A DNA stretch of 64,000 nt. It comes from Imperialibacter sp963977595. GTDB taxonomy: Bacteria; Bacteroidota; Bacteroidia; Cytophagales; Cyclobacteriaceae. How positions within the stretch are numbered: position 1 is the first letter of the stretch; each line of letters begins with the position of its first letter. Location of the stretch: assembly GCF_048007035.1 (NCBI RefSeq), contig NZ_CP180355.1:1-64000 (forward strand). The letters are read 5' to 3'. The notes beneath the pieces are model-generated. The model searched no databases. It had not been told where the DNA came from and worked only from the letters and a program-made list of their open reading frames with translations. Shown here in pieces: positions 8,470-16,352 of this stretch. The position numbers were made by a program, and so were the translations under genes.

Positions 8470-10170
8470 ATGATATTGAAAAAAACATTTGCCGCCATAG
8501 CTATGGCCACCGTGGTGCTGATAGCAGGGTGTAACAAAGACAAGGACAACGATCCCACTCCTTTAATCCCTCAGGCAGTTAGCTCTGCGCCTGCCAATGA
8601 CGCTACCGACGTGGAGACGAGCGCTGCCGTGAAGATTTCATTTAATAAGAACATGGACGCTGCTACCATCAGCAGCACCACGTTTACTCTGCTGGCCGGC
8701 ACTGAGGCCGTGGCAGGTACGGTTACTTACGCCGACTCAACGGCCACCTTCACTCCCACCAATGAGCTTGCTGCCAGCACGCTGTTTACAGCTACGCTCA
8801 CAACGGGTGCGAAAGACGTGGATGGTCTGTCGCTGGAGGAAGATTACACTTTCAGCTTTACTACAGGCCTGGCGCCTGACAGAACTGCCCCAACTGTGAC
8901 AGCGATAACCCCTCAGAATGACGGGGTGAATGTGTCGCTCAGTCAGGCCATTACGGTAACGTTCAGCGAAGAAATGGACGCTGCCACCATCAACACCACT
9001 TCGGTGCTGCTTGCCAGCGGCACAACGGCCGTAACAGGCGCAGTGACCTACACAGGCATGGTGGCCACCTTCACGCCTGCTGCCAGCTTGCAGGCAGGCC
9101 TTGTTTACACGGCCACGGTAACAGTGGCAGCATCTGACCTGAAAGGCAATGCCATGGCAGCCGCCAGGGTGTGGTCGTTCACAACCGACGTGCTCCCCAC
9201 TGCCACGGCCACTTCGCCGCTTAACAACGCCACAGGCGTTGCCCGCAACAAGGTGCTCTCTATCACTTTCAGCGAAGCGATGGATGCGTCAACAGTAAAT
9301 AGCACCAACTTTGTGCTGAAGCAGGGAACTGTGGCTGTAGCCGGCTCGGTGAGCTATTCAGGCACTGTGGCTACCTTTACGCCCACTAGTCTCCTGGCAG
9401 CTGGCACGGTTTACACTGCCACTGTAACCACCGGCGTGAAAGACCTGGGCGGAAATGCCCTGGCTGTTCCTCAGGTGTGGAGCTTTACCTCGGGCACTGT
9501 TGCCGGACTGGCAGTGGTGAACCTGGGCATGTCGGGTGATTACGTGATCCTGGCCAAAACTGCCATCAACAACATCCCCAACTCGGCGATTACGGGTGAC
9601 TTAGGCCTGAGTCCTGCAGCCACTTCTTTCATCACTGGTTTCGCCCTGACCAATGCCACAGGTTACGCTACGTCTCCCCAGGTAACGGGCAAGGTGTATG
9701 CAGCCGATATGGCTTCTCCTACATCAACGAACCTGACTACAGCGGTTGAAAACATGATCACTGCTTACAACGATGCGGCAGGCAGGCCTACGCCTGACTT
9801 CTCGGAGCTGGGCACAGGCAATATCGGTGGACAAACCCTGGCGGCCGGTCTTTACAAATGGACAAGCACGGTGACCATCCCTTCTGACCTTTCCATTTCT
9901 GGAACGGCCGATGATGTGTGGATCTTCCAGATAAGCGGCGACCTTACCATGAGCTCAGCCGTGAATATGACCTTGAGCGGTGGAGCGCAGGCCAAAAACA
10001 TTTTCTGGCAAGTGGCTGGTGAGGTAACCATTGGTACTACCTCTCACTTTGAAGGTGTGATACTGTCGATGACGGGCATTACCATGCAAACAGGCGCTTC
10101 CATGAATGGCATAGCACTGGCACAAACTGCGGTAATTCTCGATCAGAATACCGTGGTGAAGCCACAATAA
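8470..10170 (+). CDS. Surface lipoprotein: three SbsA Ig-like domains plus DUF3494 (ice-binding family)
   Basis: The 566-residue product starts with a lipoprotein signal (VVLIAGC, Cys about 21) followed by NKDKDND. An acidic stretch of this kind just after the Cys acts in Bacteroidota as a surface-export signal. Three SbsA-type Ig-like domains of about 100 residues follow, recognisable by SFNKNMDAATI / TFSEEMDAATI / TFSEAMDASTV and the closing ..WSFTT. The C-terminal ~220 residues are a DUF3494 domain: VVNLGMSGDYVILAKTAI, SAITGDLGLSPA, AYNDAAGRPTP, GGAQAKNIFWQVAGEVTIGT. DUF3494 is a beta-solenoid found in ice-binding proteins and adhesins; binding to ice cannot be judged from sequence. First of three adjacent paralogues, each with its own operator. 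Confidence 0.93.
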   Translation: MILKKTFAAIAMATVVLIAGCNKDKDNDPTPLIPQAVSSAPANDATDVETSAAVKISFNKNMDAATISSTTFTLLAGTEAVAGTVTYADSTATFTPTNELAASTLFTATLTTGAKDVDGLSLEEDYTFSFTTGLAPDRTAPTVTAITPQNDGVNVSLSQAITVTFSEEMDAATINTTSVLLASGTTAVTGAVTYTGMVATFTPAASLQAGLVYTATVTVAASDLKGNAMAAARVWSFTTDVLPTATATSPLNNATGVARNKVLSITFSEAMDASTVNSTNFVLKQGTVAVAGSVSYSGTVATFTPTSLLAAGTVYTATVTTGVKDLGGNALAVPQVWSFTSGTVAGLAVVNLGMSGDYVILAKTAINNIPNSAITGDLGLSPAATSFITGFALTNATGYATSPQVTGKVYAADMASPTSTNLTTAVENMITAYNDAAGRPTPDFSELGTGNIGGQTLAAGLYKWTSTVTIPSDLSISGTADDVWIFQISGDLTMSSAVNMTLSGGAQAKNIFWQVAGEVTIGTTSHFEGVILSMTGITMQTGASMNGIALAQTAVILDQNTVVKPQ

Positions 10171-10212
10171 TCTCTTTAAACGGCGACGGCAATCGCTGGA
10201 TGTACTGCAAAG

Positions 10213-10246
10213 AAGGGCATGGTGCTATCACCTTGCCCTTTTTTGT
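10213..10246 (+). terminator. Terminator of the first DUF3494 gene
   Basis: AAGGGCA-T-GGTG / CACC-T-TGCCCTT stem (one T-T mismatch) with a CTAT loop, then TTTTTG. Confidence 0.85.
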
Positions 10247-10316
10247 TTTTTGGTTCTCCGCTTTCATGCCAGCCATTACGCAGCTAATTAAGGCCCTGGC
10301 CGGCATTCCTTGTATA

Positions 10317-10381
10317 TGTGATATATGTAAGACTCCTCAGGCAAAGTGTAATACAAAGCCCCGGCAATCGACCCACCTTTG
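10317..10381 (+). promoter_or_regulatory. AraC-type direct-repeat operator plus promoter, site 3
   Basis: TGTGA at 10317, TGTAA at 10326, TGTAA at 10347, TTTG at 10378: spacings 9, 21 and 31. It heads the second DUF3494 gene. Confidence 0.82.
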
Positions 10382-10481
10382 TATCATCGAAGGCTCGCCT
10401 GCATGTCAGATGCGACCTTTGCGGCTTTTGAGTAAATACTCCGAAGCCCCGCCAGCAGCGGAAAGTTAAAAAAACACACAT

Positions 10482-11555
10482 ATGATTTTGAAGAAAACAT
10501 TTGCCTCCGTAGCCCTGGCAGCGGCAGTTTTGTTTGTAGGCTGTAATAAGGACGACGACAACGTAGATCCGAGTATCCCTACAGTAGTATCGGTTTCTCC
10601 CGCCAATAACGACAAGGGCGTTGAACGCAATGCGGTGATTGAATTCGAATTCAGCGAAGAAATGGATCCTGCCACAGTGAACACGACCACCTTTCAACTG
10701 AAGCAGGGAAGCACGCTTGTGGCCGGCGCAGTAGCCTATGAAGGCACCACTGCTACCTTTACGCCTACCAATAGTTTAGCGGCGGGCACGGTGTACACAG
10801 CGATCATTAGCAAGGACGTGAAAGACCTCGCAGGTCATGCCATCGCCGAAGCGAAGGAATGGTCATTTACCACTGGTGGTAGCACCGCTACCATTGCACC
10901 GGTGAACCTGGGCACCTCAGCCAACTATGTGGTGCTGGCGAAGACGGCGATTAATAATAGCCCGACGTCAGCCATTACTGGTGACCTGGGCATCAGCCCT
11001 GCGGCCGGATCGTACATCACAGGACTGGCCTTGACAGATGACACCGGATTTGCCACTTCTGCTCAGGTAACGGGAAGGGTATTTGCCGCCGACATGGTGT
11101 CGCCTACGTCAAGTAACCTGACCACTGCTATTGACAACATGAACACCGCTTACAACGATGCGGCCGGGCGTCCTTCTCCCGACTTCTTTGAGCTAAGCAC
11201 AGGAAATATCGGAGGAAAAACACTGTCTCCAGGGGTATACAAGTGGACAAGCACAGTAGCTGTGCCCGCAAGTATCACTATTAACGGCGGTGCCAACGAT
11301 ATCTGGATCTTCCAGATTGCGGAGAATTTAACTGTGAGCTCGGCTGTGAATGTGACACTGAGCGGCGGCGCACAAGCCAAAAATATATTCTGGCAGGTGG
11401 CTGGCGAAGTAACCATTGGAACAACCGCCCATTTTGAGGGCGTGATTCTATCCAAAACTGGTATCACCCTGGGCACCGGAGCTTCCCTGAAAGGACGGGC
11501 ACTGGCACAAACGGCAGTCATTCTTGATGCCAATGTGGTGGTCCAGCCTCAATAA
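10482..11555 (+). CDS. Surface lipoprotein: one SbsA Ig-like domain plus DUF3494
   Basis: A 357-residue paralogue of the preceding gene with a near-identical start (MILKKTFA.., Cys in LFVGC, then the acidic NKDDDN). It keeps only one SbsA Ig-like domain (EFSEEMDPATVNTTTF to EWSFTTG). The DUF3494 domain follows: VNLGTSANYVVLAKTAINN, AITGDLGISPAAGSYITG, AYNDAAGRPSPDFFEL, GGAQAKNIFWQVAGEVTIGT. The difference in Ig number between paralogues suggests the stalk length varies by recombination among modules. It has its own operator and terminator. Confidence 0.93.
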   Translation: MILKKTFASVALAAAVLFVGCNKDDDNVDPSIPTVVSVSPANNDKGVERNAVIEFEFSEEMDPATVNTTTFQLKQGSTLVAGAVAYEGTTATFTPTNSLAAGTVYTAIISKDVKDLAGHAIAEAKEWSFTTGGSTATIAPVNLGTSANYVVLAKTAINNSPTSAITGDLGISPAAGSYITGLALTDDTGFATSAQVTGRVFAADMVSPTSSNLTTAIDNMNTAYNDAAGRPSPDFFELSTGNIGGKTLSPGVYKWTSTVAVPASITINGGANDIWIFQIAENLTVSSAVNVTLSGGAQAKNIFWQVAGEVTIGTTAHFEGVILSKTGITLGTGASLKGRALAQTAVILDANVVVQPQ

Positions 11556-11583
11556 GATAATATAGTTAGGTTGAGTTTTTTAA

Positions 11584-11627
11584 ATGGAAAGGGAGGGGTG
11601 TTTTCACTCCTGCCCTTTTCCGTTTTA
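11584..11627 (+). terminator. Terminator of the second DUF3494 gene
   Basis: GGAAAGGGAGGGGTG / CACTCCTGCCCTTTTCC imperfect stem with a T-rich tail. Confidence 0.75.
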
Positions 11628-11693
11628 AGGCATTTGTAGTCGCTTTCCGAGCCTTACATTTCTCTGGAAAGCTCTTGTAAACTATTTAAAACC

Positions 11694-11758
11694 AGTGATT
11701 TATATAAGATCCACATGAAAGACTGTAAGACTTTGCTGCTCGAAATACCGCTGCTTTG
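11694..11758 (+). promoter_or_regulatory. AraC-type direct-repeat operator plus promoter, site 4
   Basis: AGTGA at 11694, TATAA (variant box) at 11703, TGTAA at 11724, TTTG at 11755: spacings 9, 21 and 31. It places the transcript start near 11765, so the in-frame ATG at 11761 cannot be the start codon and the one at 11857 is preferred. Confidence 0.78.
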
Positions 11759-11856
11759 TAGTGGGGCATTGCTCACCTGAAATGCTGTTCGCAGGAAGGT
11801 CAGCATTTCTTACCGCCCCGGTTCAACCAGCGAAACAGTGCTTAAAACAAATAATT

Positions 11857-13218
11857 ATGAAAACAAAAAGTCTATTGGCAGCCTTTGCTCTTGTATCGGC
11901 TGTTTTTGTTGTCGGTTGCCAGCAGGAAGACCCACTTCCAGCCAATGCCGGGGAATTCTTCCTTGAGACGGGAAGCCACAAGCAATCCGTGTCTTCGTTG
12001 GGCTCAGTTCCTCTGGGAAGTGCAGCCGATTTCGCTGTGCTGGCTGGCACCACCGTTACTAACGATGGAGAATCAGTGATCACAGGAAATCTGGGCGTAA
12101 GCCCGGGTACAGCCATTACAGGCTTCCTGCAGGCGCCTTTGAACAACATCTCGGGTCCTGGAACGGTAACTGCCGGTCTTGGAACGGTAAGCGGAATTAT
12201 CTACGCTGGCGGGCCTGTGGCAGCACAAGCGCATAATGATGCAGTAATCGCCTACAATTACCTGACGGCACTGGTGCCCGGTACAGTTTACTCCGGGGTT
12301 ACGCAGCTCGATGGCATCACCTTTACTCCCGGTGTTTACAATTTCGCTCCTTCTGCCAACCTGCAGGTGAACGGCACTATGTATCTCGATTTTCAGGGCA
12401 ACAGCAATGCGGAATTTGTCTTTCAAACAGGGACTACCCTGGTGACGATGGCGGGATCAAATATTATCGCCATCAACAACGAAAATGCTGATTGCAATGG
12501 TTCCAACGTGTTTTGGGCGGTGGGCTCATCAGCTACGGTTGATGGAGAACAGTTTATCGGAACGGTGATAGCTAATACCACCATCACGATGACCTACGGT
12601 TCAACAGTATCAGGCAGCATGCTGGCTTTGAACGGAGCCGTAACGATGATCACCAACAACATTAGCGCTTGTAATGGCGCCGGCGGTACTACCAATCCTC
12701 CAAAAATGTGCAGAGATTTTGTCACCGGTGGTGGCTGGATAAAAGGGGAAAGTGGAAGCAAGGGTCATCATAACGGCCGCAAGGGTCAAAACAATGAGAA
12801 AGCCACCTTCGGCGTATCCGGGGGACTTCTAAACGGCAAATATTGGGGTAATCTTTCTTTCGACGACCACAGCAATGGTGGTGTGAAAGTGAAAAGTATC
12901 AGGGTAACATCTTACATCGCCATTGACGCAGTAACCCGTCAGATTGAGGGAATTGCCAAACTTGATGGTGCTGGCACAGTGTCTTACAAGGTGACCCTTG
13001 TGGACAATGGTGAGCCGGGCCGCAACGACAGCTTTAGCCTTGAGCTATCTAATGGCTACTCAATCTCTGGAACCCTTACGGGAGGAAACATCAAGCTCCA
13101 CCGCAAATGTGATGACGGACGTGGACGTGGTGGCAGAGGTCACGACCGTGAGGACTATGACGACAAGGACGAAAGAGAGGGGCATAAGAACTGCGGCTCC
13201 GGTTCGAAACGTGGTTGA
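11857..13218 (+). CDS. DUF3494 lipoprotein with C-terminal VTGGGWI-type domain and Arg/Asp/Gly-rich tail
   Basis: The 453-residue product starts at the ATG giving MKTKSLLAAF and a lipobox ending VVGC. An upstream in-frame ATG at 11761 lies at the predicted transcript start and is rejected. DUF3494 follows directly with no SbsA Ig modules: LGSAADFAVLAGTTVTNDG, ITGNLGVSPGTAITGF, AHNDAVIAYNYL, NVFWAVGSSATVDGEQFIGT. After it comes a domain starting CRDFVTGGGWIKG with KATFGVSGG and IEGIAKLDGAGTVSYKVTL, a module often attached to secreted proteins. The C-terminus is a low-complexity charged tail rich in GRGGRG and DDKDERE. Third gene of the DUF3494 cluster. Confidence 0.9.
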   Translation: MKTKSLLAAFALVSAVFVVGCQQEDPLPANAGEFFLETGSHKQSVSSLGSVPLGSAADFAVLAGTTVTNDGESVITGNLGVSPGTAITGFLQAPLNNISGPGTVTAGLGTVSGIIYAGGPVAAQAHNDAVIAYNYLTALVPGTVYSGVTQLDGITFTPGVYNFAPSANLQVNGTMYLDFQGNSNAEFVFQTGTTLVTMAGSNIIAINNENADCNGSNVFWAVGSSATVDGEQFIGTVIANTTITMTYGSTVSGSMLALNGAVTMITNNISACNGAGGTTNPPKMCRDFVTGGGWIKGESGSKGHHNGRKGQNNEKATFGVSGGLLNGKYWGNLSFDDHSNGGVKVKSIRVTSYIAIDAVTRQIEGIAKLDGAGTVSYKVTLVDNGEPGRNDSFSLELSNGYSISGTLTGGNIKLHRKCDDGRGRGGRGHDREDYDDKDEREGHKNCGSGSKRG

Positions 13219-13300
13219 TAAACAACGCATAGCTGAACGCCGTTGCAAAACGGCGCAACAAGCATAAGACTCTATAGTGCGATTAGGTTAGGTATTCTTC

Positions 13301-13334
13301 AAAAAAGGCAATATTGTTATTGCCTTTTTTTTGT
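13301..13334 (+). terminator. Terminator of the third DUF3494 gene
   Basis: AAAAAAGGCAAT / ATTGCCTTTTTT perfect stem, then further T. It could work on both strands. Confidence 0.85.
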
Positions 13335-13437
13335 GCCCGTCTGTTCCCAAAAATAAGATTTACGCACGGCCAATCGGGAACACGCTGCTTCCTCCCGCAG
13401 CTTTAGCCACTCTGCGGGCTCGTCGAAGAGTCAAAAG

Positions 13438-13502
13438 TGTGATTTATGTAAAGATCTTCCTTTGTGATGTAACTATTCGCCCGATGCCAATGCCGAACTT
13501 TA
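13438..13502 (+). promoter_or_regulatory. AraC-type direct-repeat operator plus promoter, site 5
   Basis: TGTGA at 13438, TGTAA at 13447, TGTAA at 13468; at the -7 position (13499) the sequence is TTTA instead of TTTG. Spacings 9, 21 and 31. It heads the small membrane protein pair. Confidence 0.75.
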
Positions 13503-13556
13503 TTGAAAGAAATGCAACCTTAAGGCCTTAACAATGAGGCCGTAAAAACAACCAAG

Positions 13557-13871
13557 ATGAAAAAAATACGATTGACCCTGACCACATTATTGCTATTGTT
13601 CATCCTTTTTCCGGGAAGTGTATCGGCATCAAATGTAATTGCACCAGCACCAGCACCCACAGCCGCTGAAACCGCCGAAGCCAATGCGCTGCTCGCCAGG
13701 CTTACTGAAATCGATGCGCTTGACAAGGCCGGTATGAGCTCTGCGGAGAAGAAAGAGCTGAGAAAAGAAGTGAAAGCTACCAAGTCGAGGCTTAGAGACA
13801 TAGGCGGAGGAGTTTACGTTTCGGTTGGAGCGCTTATCATCATTCTTTTGCTGCTAATTATTCTCTTATAA
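13557..13871 (+). CDS. Small secreted/membrane protein with signal peptide and C-terminal hydrophobic helix
   Basis: A 104-residue protein. A signal peptide (LLLLFILFPGSVSA) is followed by an Ala/Pro-rich linker. A helical block follows (LLARLTEIDALDK.. and SAEKKELRKEVKATKSRLR), and a C-terminal transmembrane helix ends the chain (VSVGALIIILLLLIILL). I know similar short proteins from Bacteroidota genomes but no function is established. It lies behind operator site 5 and 37 bp before another small membrane protein, so the two are probably cotranscribed. Its company with CsbD and YtxH-like genes under the same operator suggests a stress-related envelope role, which is inference. Confidence 0.82.
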   Translation: MKKIRLTLTTLLLLFILFPGSVSASNVIAPAPAPTAAETAEANALLARLTEIDALDKAGMSSAEKKELRKEVKATKSRLRDIGGGVYVSVGALIIILLLLIILL

Positions 13872-13908
13872 ACACCTGCTTCAGTTTATATCTCAAAAAA
13901 GAGTCGCT

Positions 13909-14121
13909 ATGAAAAAAGCAGGTTTAGTACTACTGGCAATAGGTGTGCTGATCACCATTTTCAACGGGGTCAACTTCGTTACTAAAGAGAAAGTGGTAGA
14001 CATAGGCAGCCTGGAAATTAGTGCCGACAAGAACCATTCCGTCAATTGGTCTCCCTACCTGGGGGTGGTGCTTATCGTGTTGGGCGGAGGTGCGTATTTG
14101 TTGGCTGGCAAAAAGAGCTGA
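13909..14121 (+). CDS. Small two-helix membrane protein
   Basis: A 70-residue protein with two transmembrane helices (about 4-24, GLVLLAIGVLITIFNGVNF; and about 49-66, YLGVVLIVLGGGAYLLAG). They are separated by a soluble loop containing TKEKVVDIGSLEISADK. No named family is recognised, though this two-helix layout is common among small stress-linked membrane proteins. It follows the 13557 gene by 37 bp in the same probable operon. It resembles the 64-residue protein at 33170 in architecture but not clearly in sequence. Confidence 0.8.
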   Translation: MKKAGLVLLAIGVLITIFNGVNFVTKEKVVDIGSLEISADKNHSVNWSPYLGVVLIVLGGGAYLLAGKKS

Positions 14122-14329
14122 CCTCGGCAGAGGGATATCCCCGGCCCAAAGAGGATTAATTTGCCTTAGCACAGTTCATTAATTACCGATTTGAAATCGT
14201 TTTACCTGGTTAGTCGATTTTACTCCAAAAGCCTGTTAGTTACCAGGGGAATGGCCTTCCCGAAGGAGCCCCTGGATTGCACAAATACTCACCCGGCTTG
14301 TATGAGCAAGGTCTTTCAAGACACATAAT

Positions 14330-14355
14330 TCCCGAAAGCTTTTCAGCTTTCGGGA
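14330..14355. other. Perfect hairpin in the 14122-14551 intergenic stretch
   Basis: TCCCGAAAGCT / AGCTTTCGGGA, 11 bp with a TTTC loop and no T-run. It may end the small membrane protein transcript or be a REP-like unit. Apart from this and operator site 6 I see nothing in the stretch. Confidence 0.5.
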
Positions 14356-14460
14356 AGCTCGTATGCCTGCTTTCAATGCCCAACCCATTCCCATAACAGG
14401 CCGAATGAATGGCCACTCAAAGAATCGCTCCCTACTTGGCTAAGGCTCAAATCGGGGAAG

Positions 14461-14525
14461 TGTGAAATCTATAACACTTGACGCACATTGTGTAACACTC
14501 AGGGGAAGCCAATAGCGCACTTTTG
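14461..14525 (+). promoter_or_regulatory. AraC-type direct-repeat operator plus promoter, site 6
   Basis: TGTGA at 14461, TATAA at 14470, TGTAA at 14491, TTTG at 14522: spacings 9, 21 and 31. The CsbD-like gene starts only 27 bp after the TTTG, so the leader is very short. Confidence 0.82.
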
Positions 14526-14551
14526 TACGGCAATAGTTAAACAAACAAGTC

Positions 14552-14737
14552 ATGAACAAAACATCAATCACAGGCAACTGGAATGAAACCAAAGGCAAGC
14601 TGAAGCAGCAATTCGCCATACTCACCGATCAGGACTTACTACTGGTGGAAGGCAAGCAAGACGAGCTAATAGGCCGCTTGCAAGTGAAGCTGGGCAAATC
14701 AAAGGAAGAGCTTCAAAAGCTGATTGCCGGATTGTAA
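14552..14737 (+). CDS. CsbD-like stress protein (copy 1)
   Basis: A 61-residue protein with the CsbD-like pattern: ITGNWNETKGKLKQQFA.LTDQDL, then GKQDELIGRLQVKLGKSKEEL. CsbD proteins belong to the general stress response in Bacillus (sigma-B regulon), and small CsbD-like proteins are stress-induced in many bacteria. Their molecular activity is unknown. It is first in a four-gene run (to 16033) driven from operator site 6. A second, diverged CsbD-like gene at 39424 is preceded by the same operator in the same close position. That is good evidence that the shared operator marks a stress regulon. Confidence 0.9.
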   Translation: MNKTSITGNWNETKGKLKQQFAILTDQDLLLVEGKQDELIGRLQVKLGKSKEELQKLIAGL

Positions 14738-14790
14738 AAATACACATCACGAAGCGGTCGACGCTTTTTAATATTCCAAAAACATCCATC

Positions 14791-15240
14791 ATGAAAAAAT
14801 CACTTGTACTATTTACAGCAGCTACCTTCCTGTTCGCTGCGGGCTTAACAAGCTGCCACTCACCTGCTTCTAAAGCGGAGAAAGTTGAAAGTGCCAAACA
14901 AGACGTTATCGAAGCCAAAAAAGACCTGGACAAGGCTACCAAAGAATACCTGGCCGACGTAGAAAAATACAGGGCAGAAACGGCGGCAAAGGTAGCCGCC
15001 AACGACAAGATTATTGCCGAATTCAACGACAGAATTACCAGGGAGAAAAAAGAGGTTAGGGCTGAATACGAAAAGAAGATCGACGCACTGGAACAGAAAA
15101 ACAGCGACATGAAAAAGGCCATGGACGACTATAAAGTAGAAGGCAAAGAGAAATGGGAGTCATTCAAAACTGAGTTCAGCAGAGATATGGACGAGTTGGG
15201 CAAGGCTTTCAGGGATTTAACAGTGAAAAATGTCAAATAG
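14791..15240 (+). CDS. Coiled-coil lipoprotein
   Basis: A 149-residue protein. Its lipoprotein signal ends AAGLTSC (Cys about 22). The rest is almost entirely charged helix (KVESAKQDVIEAKKDLDKAT onwards, EYEKKIDALEQKNSDMKKAM), a predicted coiled coil. It looks like a periplasmic or outer-membrane-attached spacer; no named family is recognised. It sits 53 bp after the CsbD-like gene in the same probable operon. The YtxH-like protein (21349) and the OmpA-family protein (26862) in the same regulon are also helix-rich and envelope-linked. Confidence 0.82.
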   Translation: MKKSLVLFTAATFLFAAGLTSCHSPASKAEKVESAKQDVIEAKKDLDKATKEYLADVEKYRAETAAKVAANDKIIAEFNDRITREKKEVRAEYEKKIDALEQKNSDMKKAMDDYKVEGKEKWESFKTEFSRDMDELGKAFRDLTVKNVK

Positions 15241-15303
15241 CAAAGACGCCACCCCCATCCATTTCGGACTACTGATTACACACTCAACCAATATGTATAC
15301 ATC

Positions 15304-15861
15304 ATGAAAAAACTAATTGTGCTGGCCATTTTGCTTGGCTTCATGCAACTCGAAAGCAAGGCTCAGGAGAGCTTTGGAAACACCCTGAATCTTGGCCTGG
15401 GTGTGGGCGGCTATTCCGGCTACTATGGCTACATTGGCCAGTCGCTGCCGGTGCTTAGTCTCAACTACGAATTTGACGTGGCACCGAACTTTACGCTTGC
15501 TCCCTTTGCCAGCTTCTACACCTATTCGAACAGGTACTATTGGGGCAATAACAACACACCATCACGCTACTACAAATACAGAGAAACAGTGATTCCTCTG
15601 GGCGTAAAAGGCACCTACTACTTTGATCAGCTATTTAATGCCACCCCCGCCTGGGACTTCTACGCTGCTGGTTCGCTGGGCTTTGCTATCGTTAAGTCCC
15701 GATGGGACGACGGCTATCAGGGAGATACAAACATTTACAAAGGAGGACGCTCTTTGTTCCTTGATGTTCACCTGGGCCTGGAGTACCACATCAACAAAAA
15801 GCTTGGCGCCTTCCTTGACCTTTCAAGTGGCGTTTCTACCATCGGCATTGCCATTCACTAA
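15304..15861 (+). CDS. Outer-membrane beta-barrel protein
   Basis: A 185-residue protein with a cleavable signal peptide (LIVLAILLGFMQLESKAQ), then alternating polar/hydrophobic, aromatic-rich strands typical of an 8-strand barrel. Examples are LNLGLGVGGYSGYYGY, FTLAPFASFYTYS, VIPLGVKGTYYFDQLF and LFLDVHLGLEYHI. Length and pattern fit the outer-membrane protein beta-barrel families common in Bacteroidota. The C-terminus (GVSTIGIAIH) lacks a clear final aromatic residue. It is third in the operon that starts with CsbD. Transport or structural function is not known. Confidence 0.85.
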   Translation: MKKLIVLAILLGFMQLESKAQESFGNTLNLGLGVGGYSGYYGYIGQSLPVLSLNYEFDVAPNFTLAPFASFYTYSNRYYWGNNNTPSRYYKYRETVIPLGVKGTYYFDQLFNATPAWDFYAAGSLGFAIVKSRWDDGYQGDTNIYKGGRSLFLDVHLGLEYHINKKLGAFLDLSSGVSTIGIAIH

Positions 15862-15880
15862 ACTATAAATCAAATAAGTC

Positions 15881-16033
15881 ATGGGAAACCTTCTTTACAT
15901 CATCGCCGTCATTCTGCTTATTGGCTGGGCTGTTGGCTACATCGGCTTCAGCACAGGTGGTATCATACACGTGCTGCTTGTGATTGCACTTATCGCTGTC
16001 ATCTTTAGGGTAATACAAGGCAGGGGGATATAG
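15881..16033 (+). CDS. lmo0937-type small membrane protein
   Basis: A 50-residue ORF, MGNLLYIIAVILLIGWAVGY then IGFSTGGIIHVLLVIALIAV and IFRVIQGRGI. This is the full pattern of the lmo0937/DUF5670 small membrane protein family: two transmembrane helices joined by a GF..GG.IH turn. Function is unknown; the family is frequent beside CsbD- and stress-type genes. It starts 19 bp after the barrel gene and is followed by a strong terminator, so it is the last gene of the site 6 operon. Confidence 0.88.
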   Translation: MGNLLYIIAVILLIGWAVGYIGFSTGGIIHVLLVIALIAVIFRVIQGRGI

Positions 16034-16077
16034 TCGACCTTCAGGGTTCTTTCGTCTGTTGTGATTGGCCCTCAAGT

Positions 16078-16111
16078 AAAAATGCTACCTGATATCAGGT
16101 AGCATTTTTTG
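16078..16111 (+). terminator. Terminator of the CsbD operon
   Basis: Perfect palindrome AAATGCTACCTGATATCAGG / TAGCATTT followed by T. Between it and mlaD (to 16352) a further inverted repeat (CCTCCAGGGGTT at 16172 / AACCCCTTGGAGG at 16239) may end the opposing mla transcript. Confidence 0.9.
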
Positions 16112-16352
16112 TGCAGTAATAAAAAAATGGTTCAATGAGTCTGGCTTCAGTCCAGGACTTTGATCGACAACCCTCCAGGGGTTTGTCCGTTCCAGGGCCG
16201 AAAGCTTGCAGGTCTTCAACAAAAGTTAGCCAAAAGCGAACCCCTTGGAGGGTCTCAATGAAAACTTTTCTTACCGGGCTTGCCCTTATCCCGCCCTAAC
16301 GGGAAGGCCTGCACCATTTGCTTCTTTGTATGTGCTAGTAAATTTTTATGTC

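Noticed and set aside
11761..11856. Upstream ATG at 11761 for the third DUF3494 gene
   Set aside because: It lies at the predicted transcription start and precedes the real lipoprotein signal at 11857.
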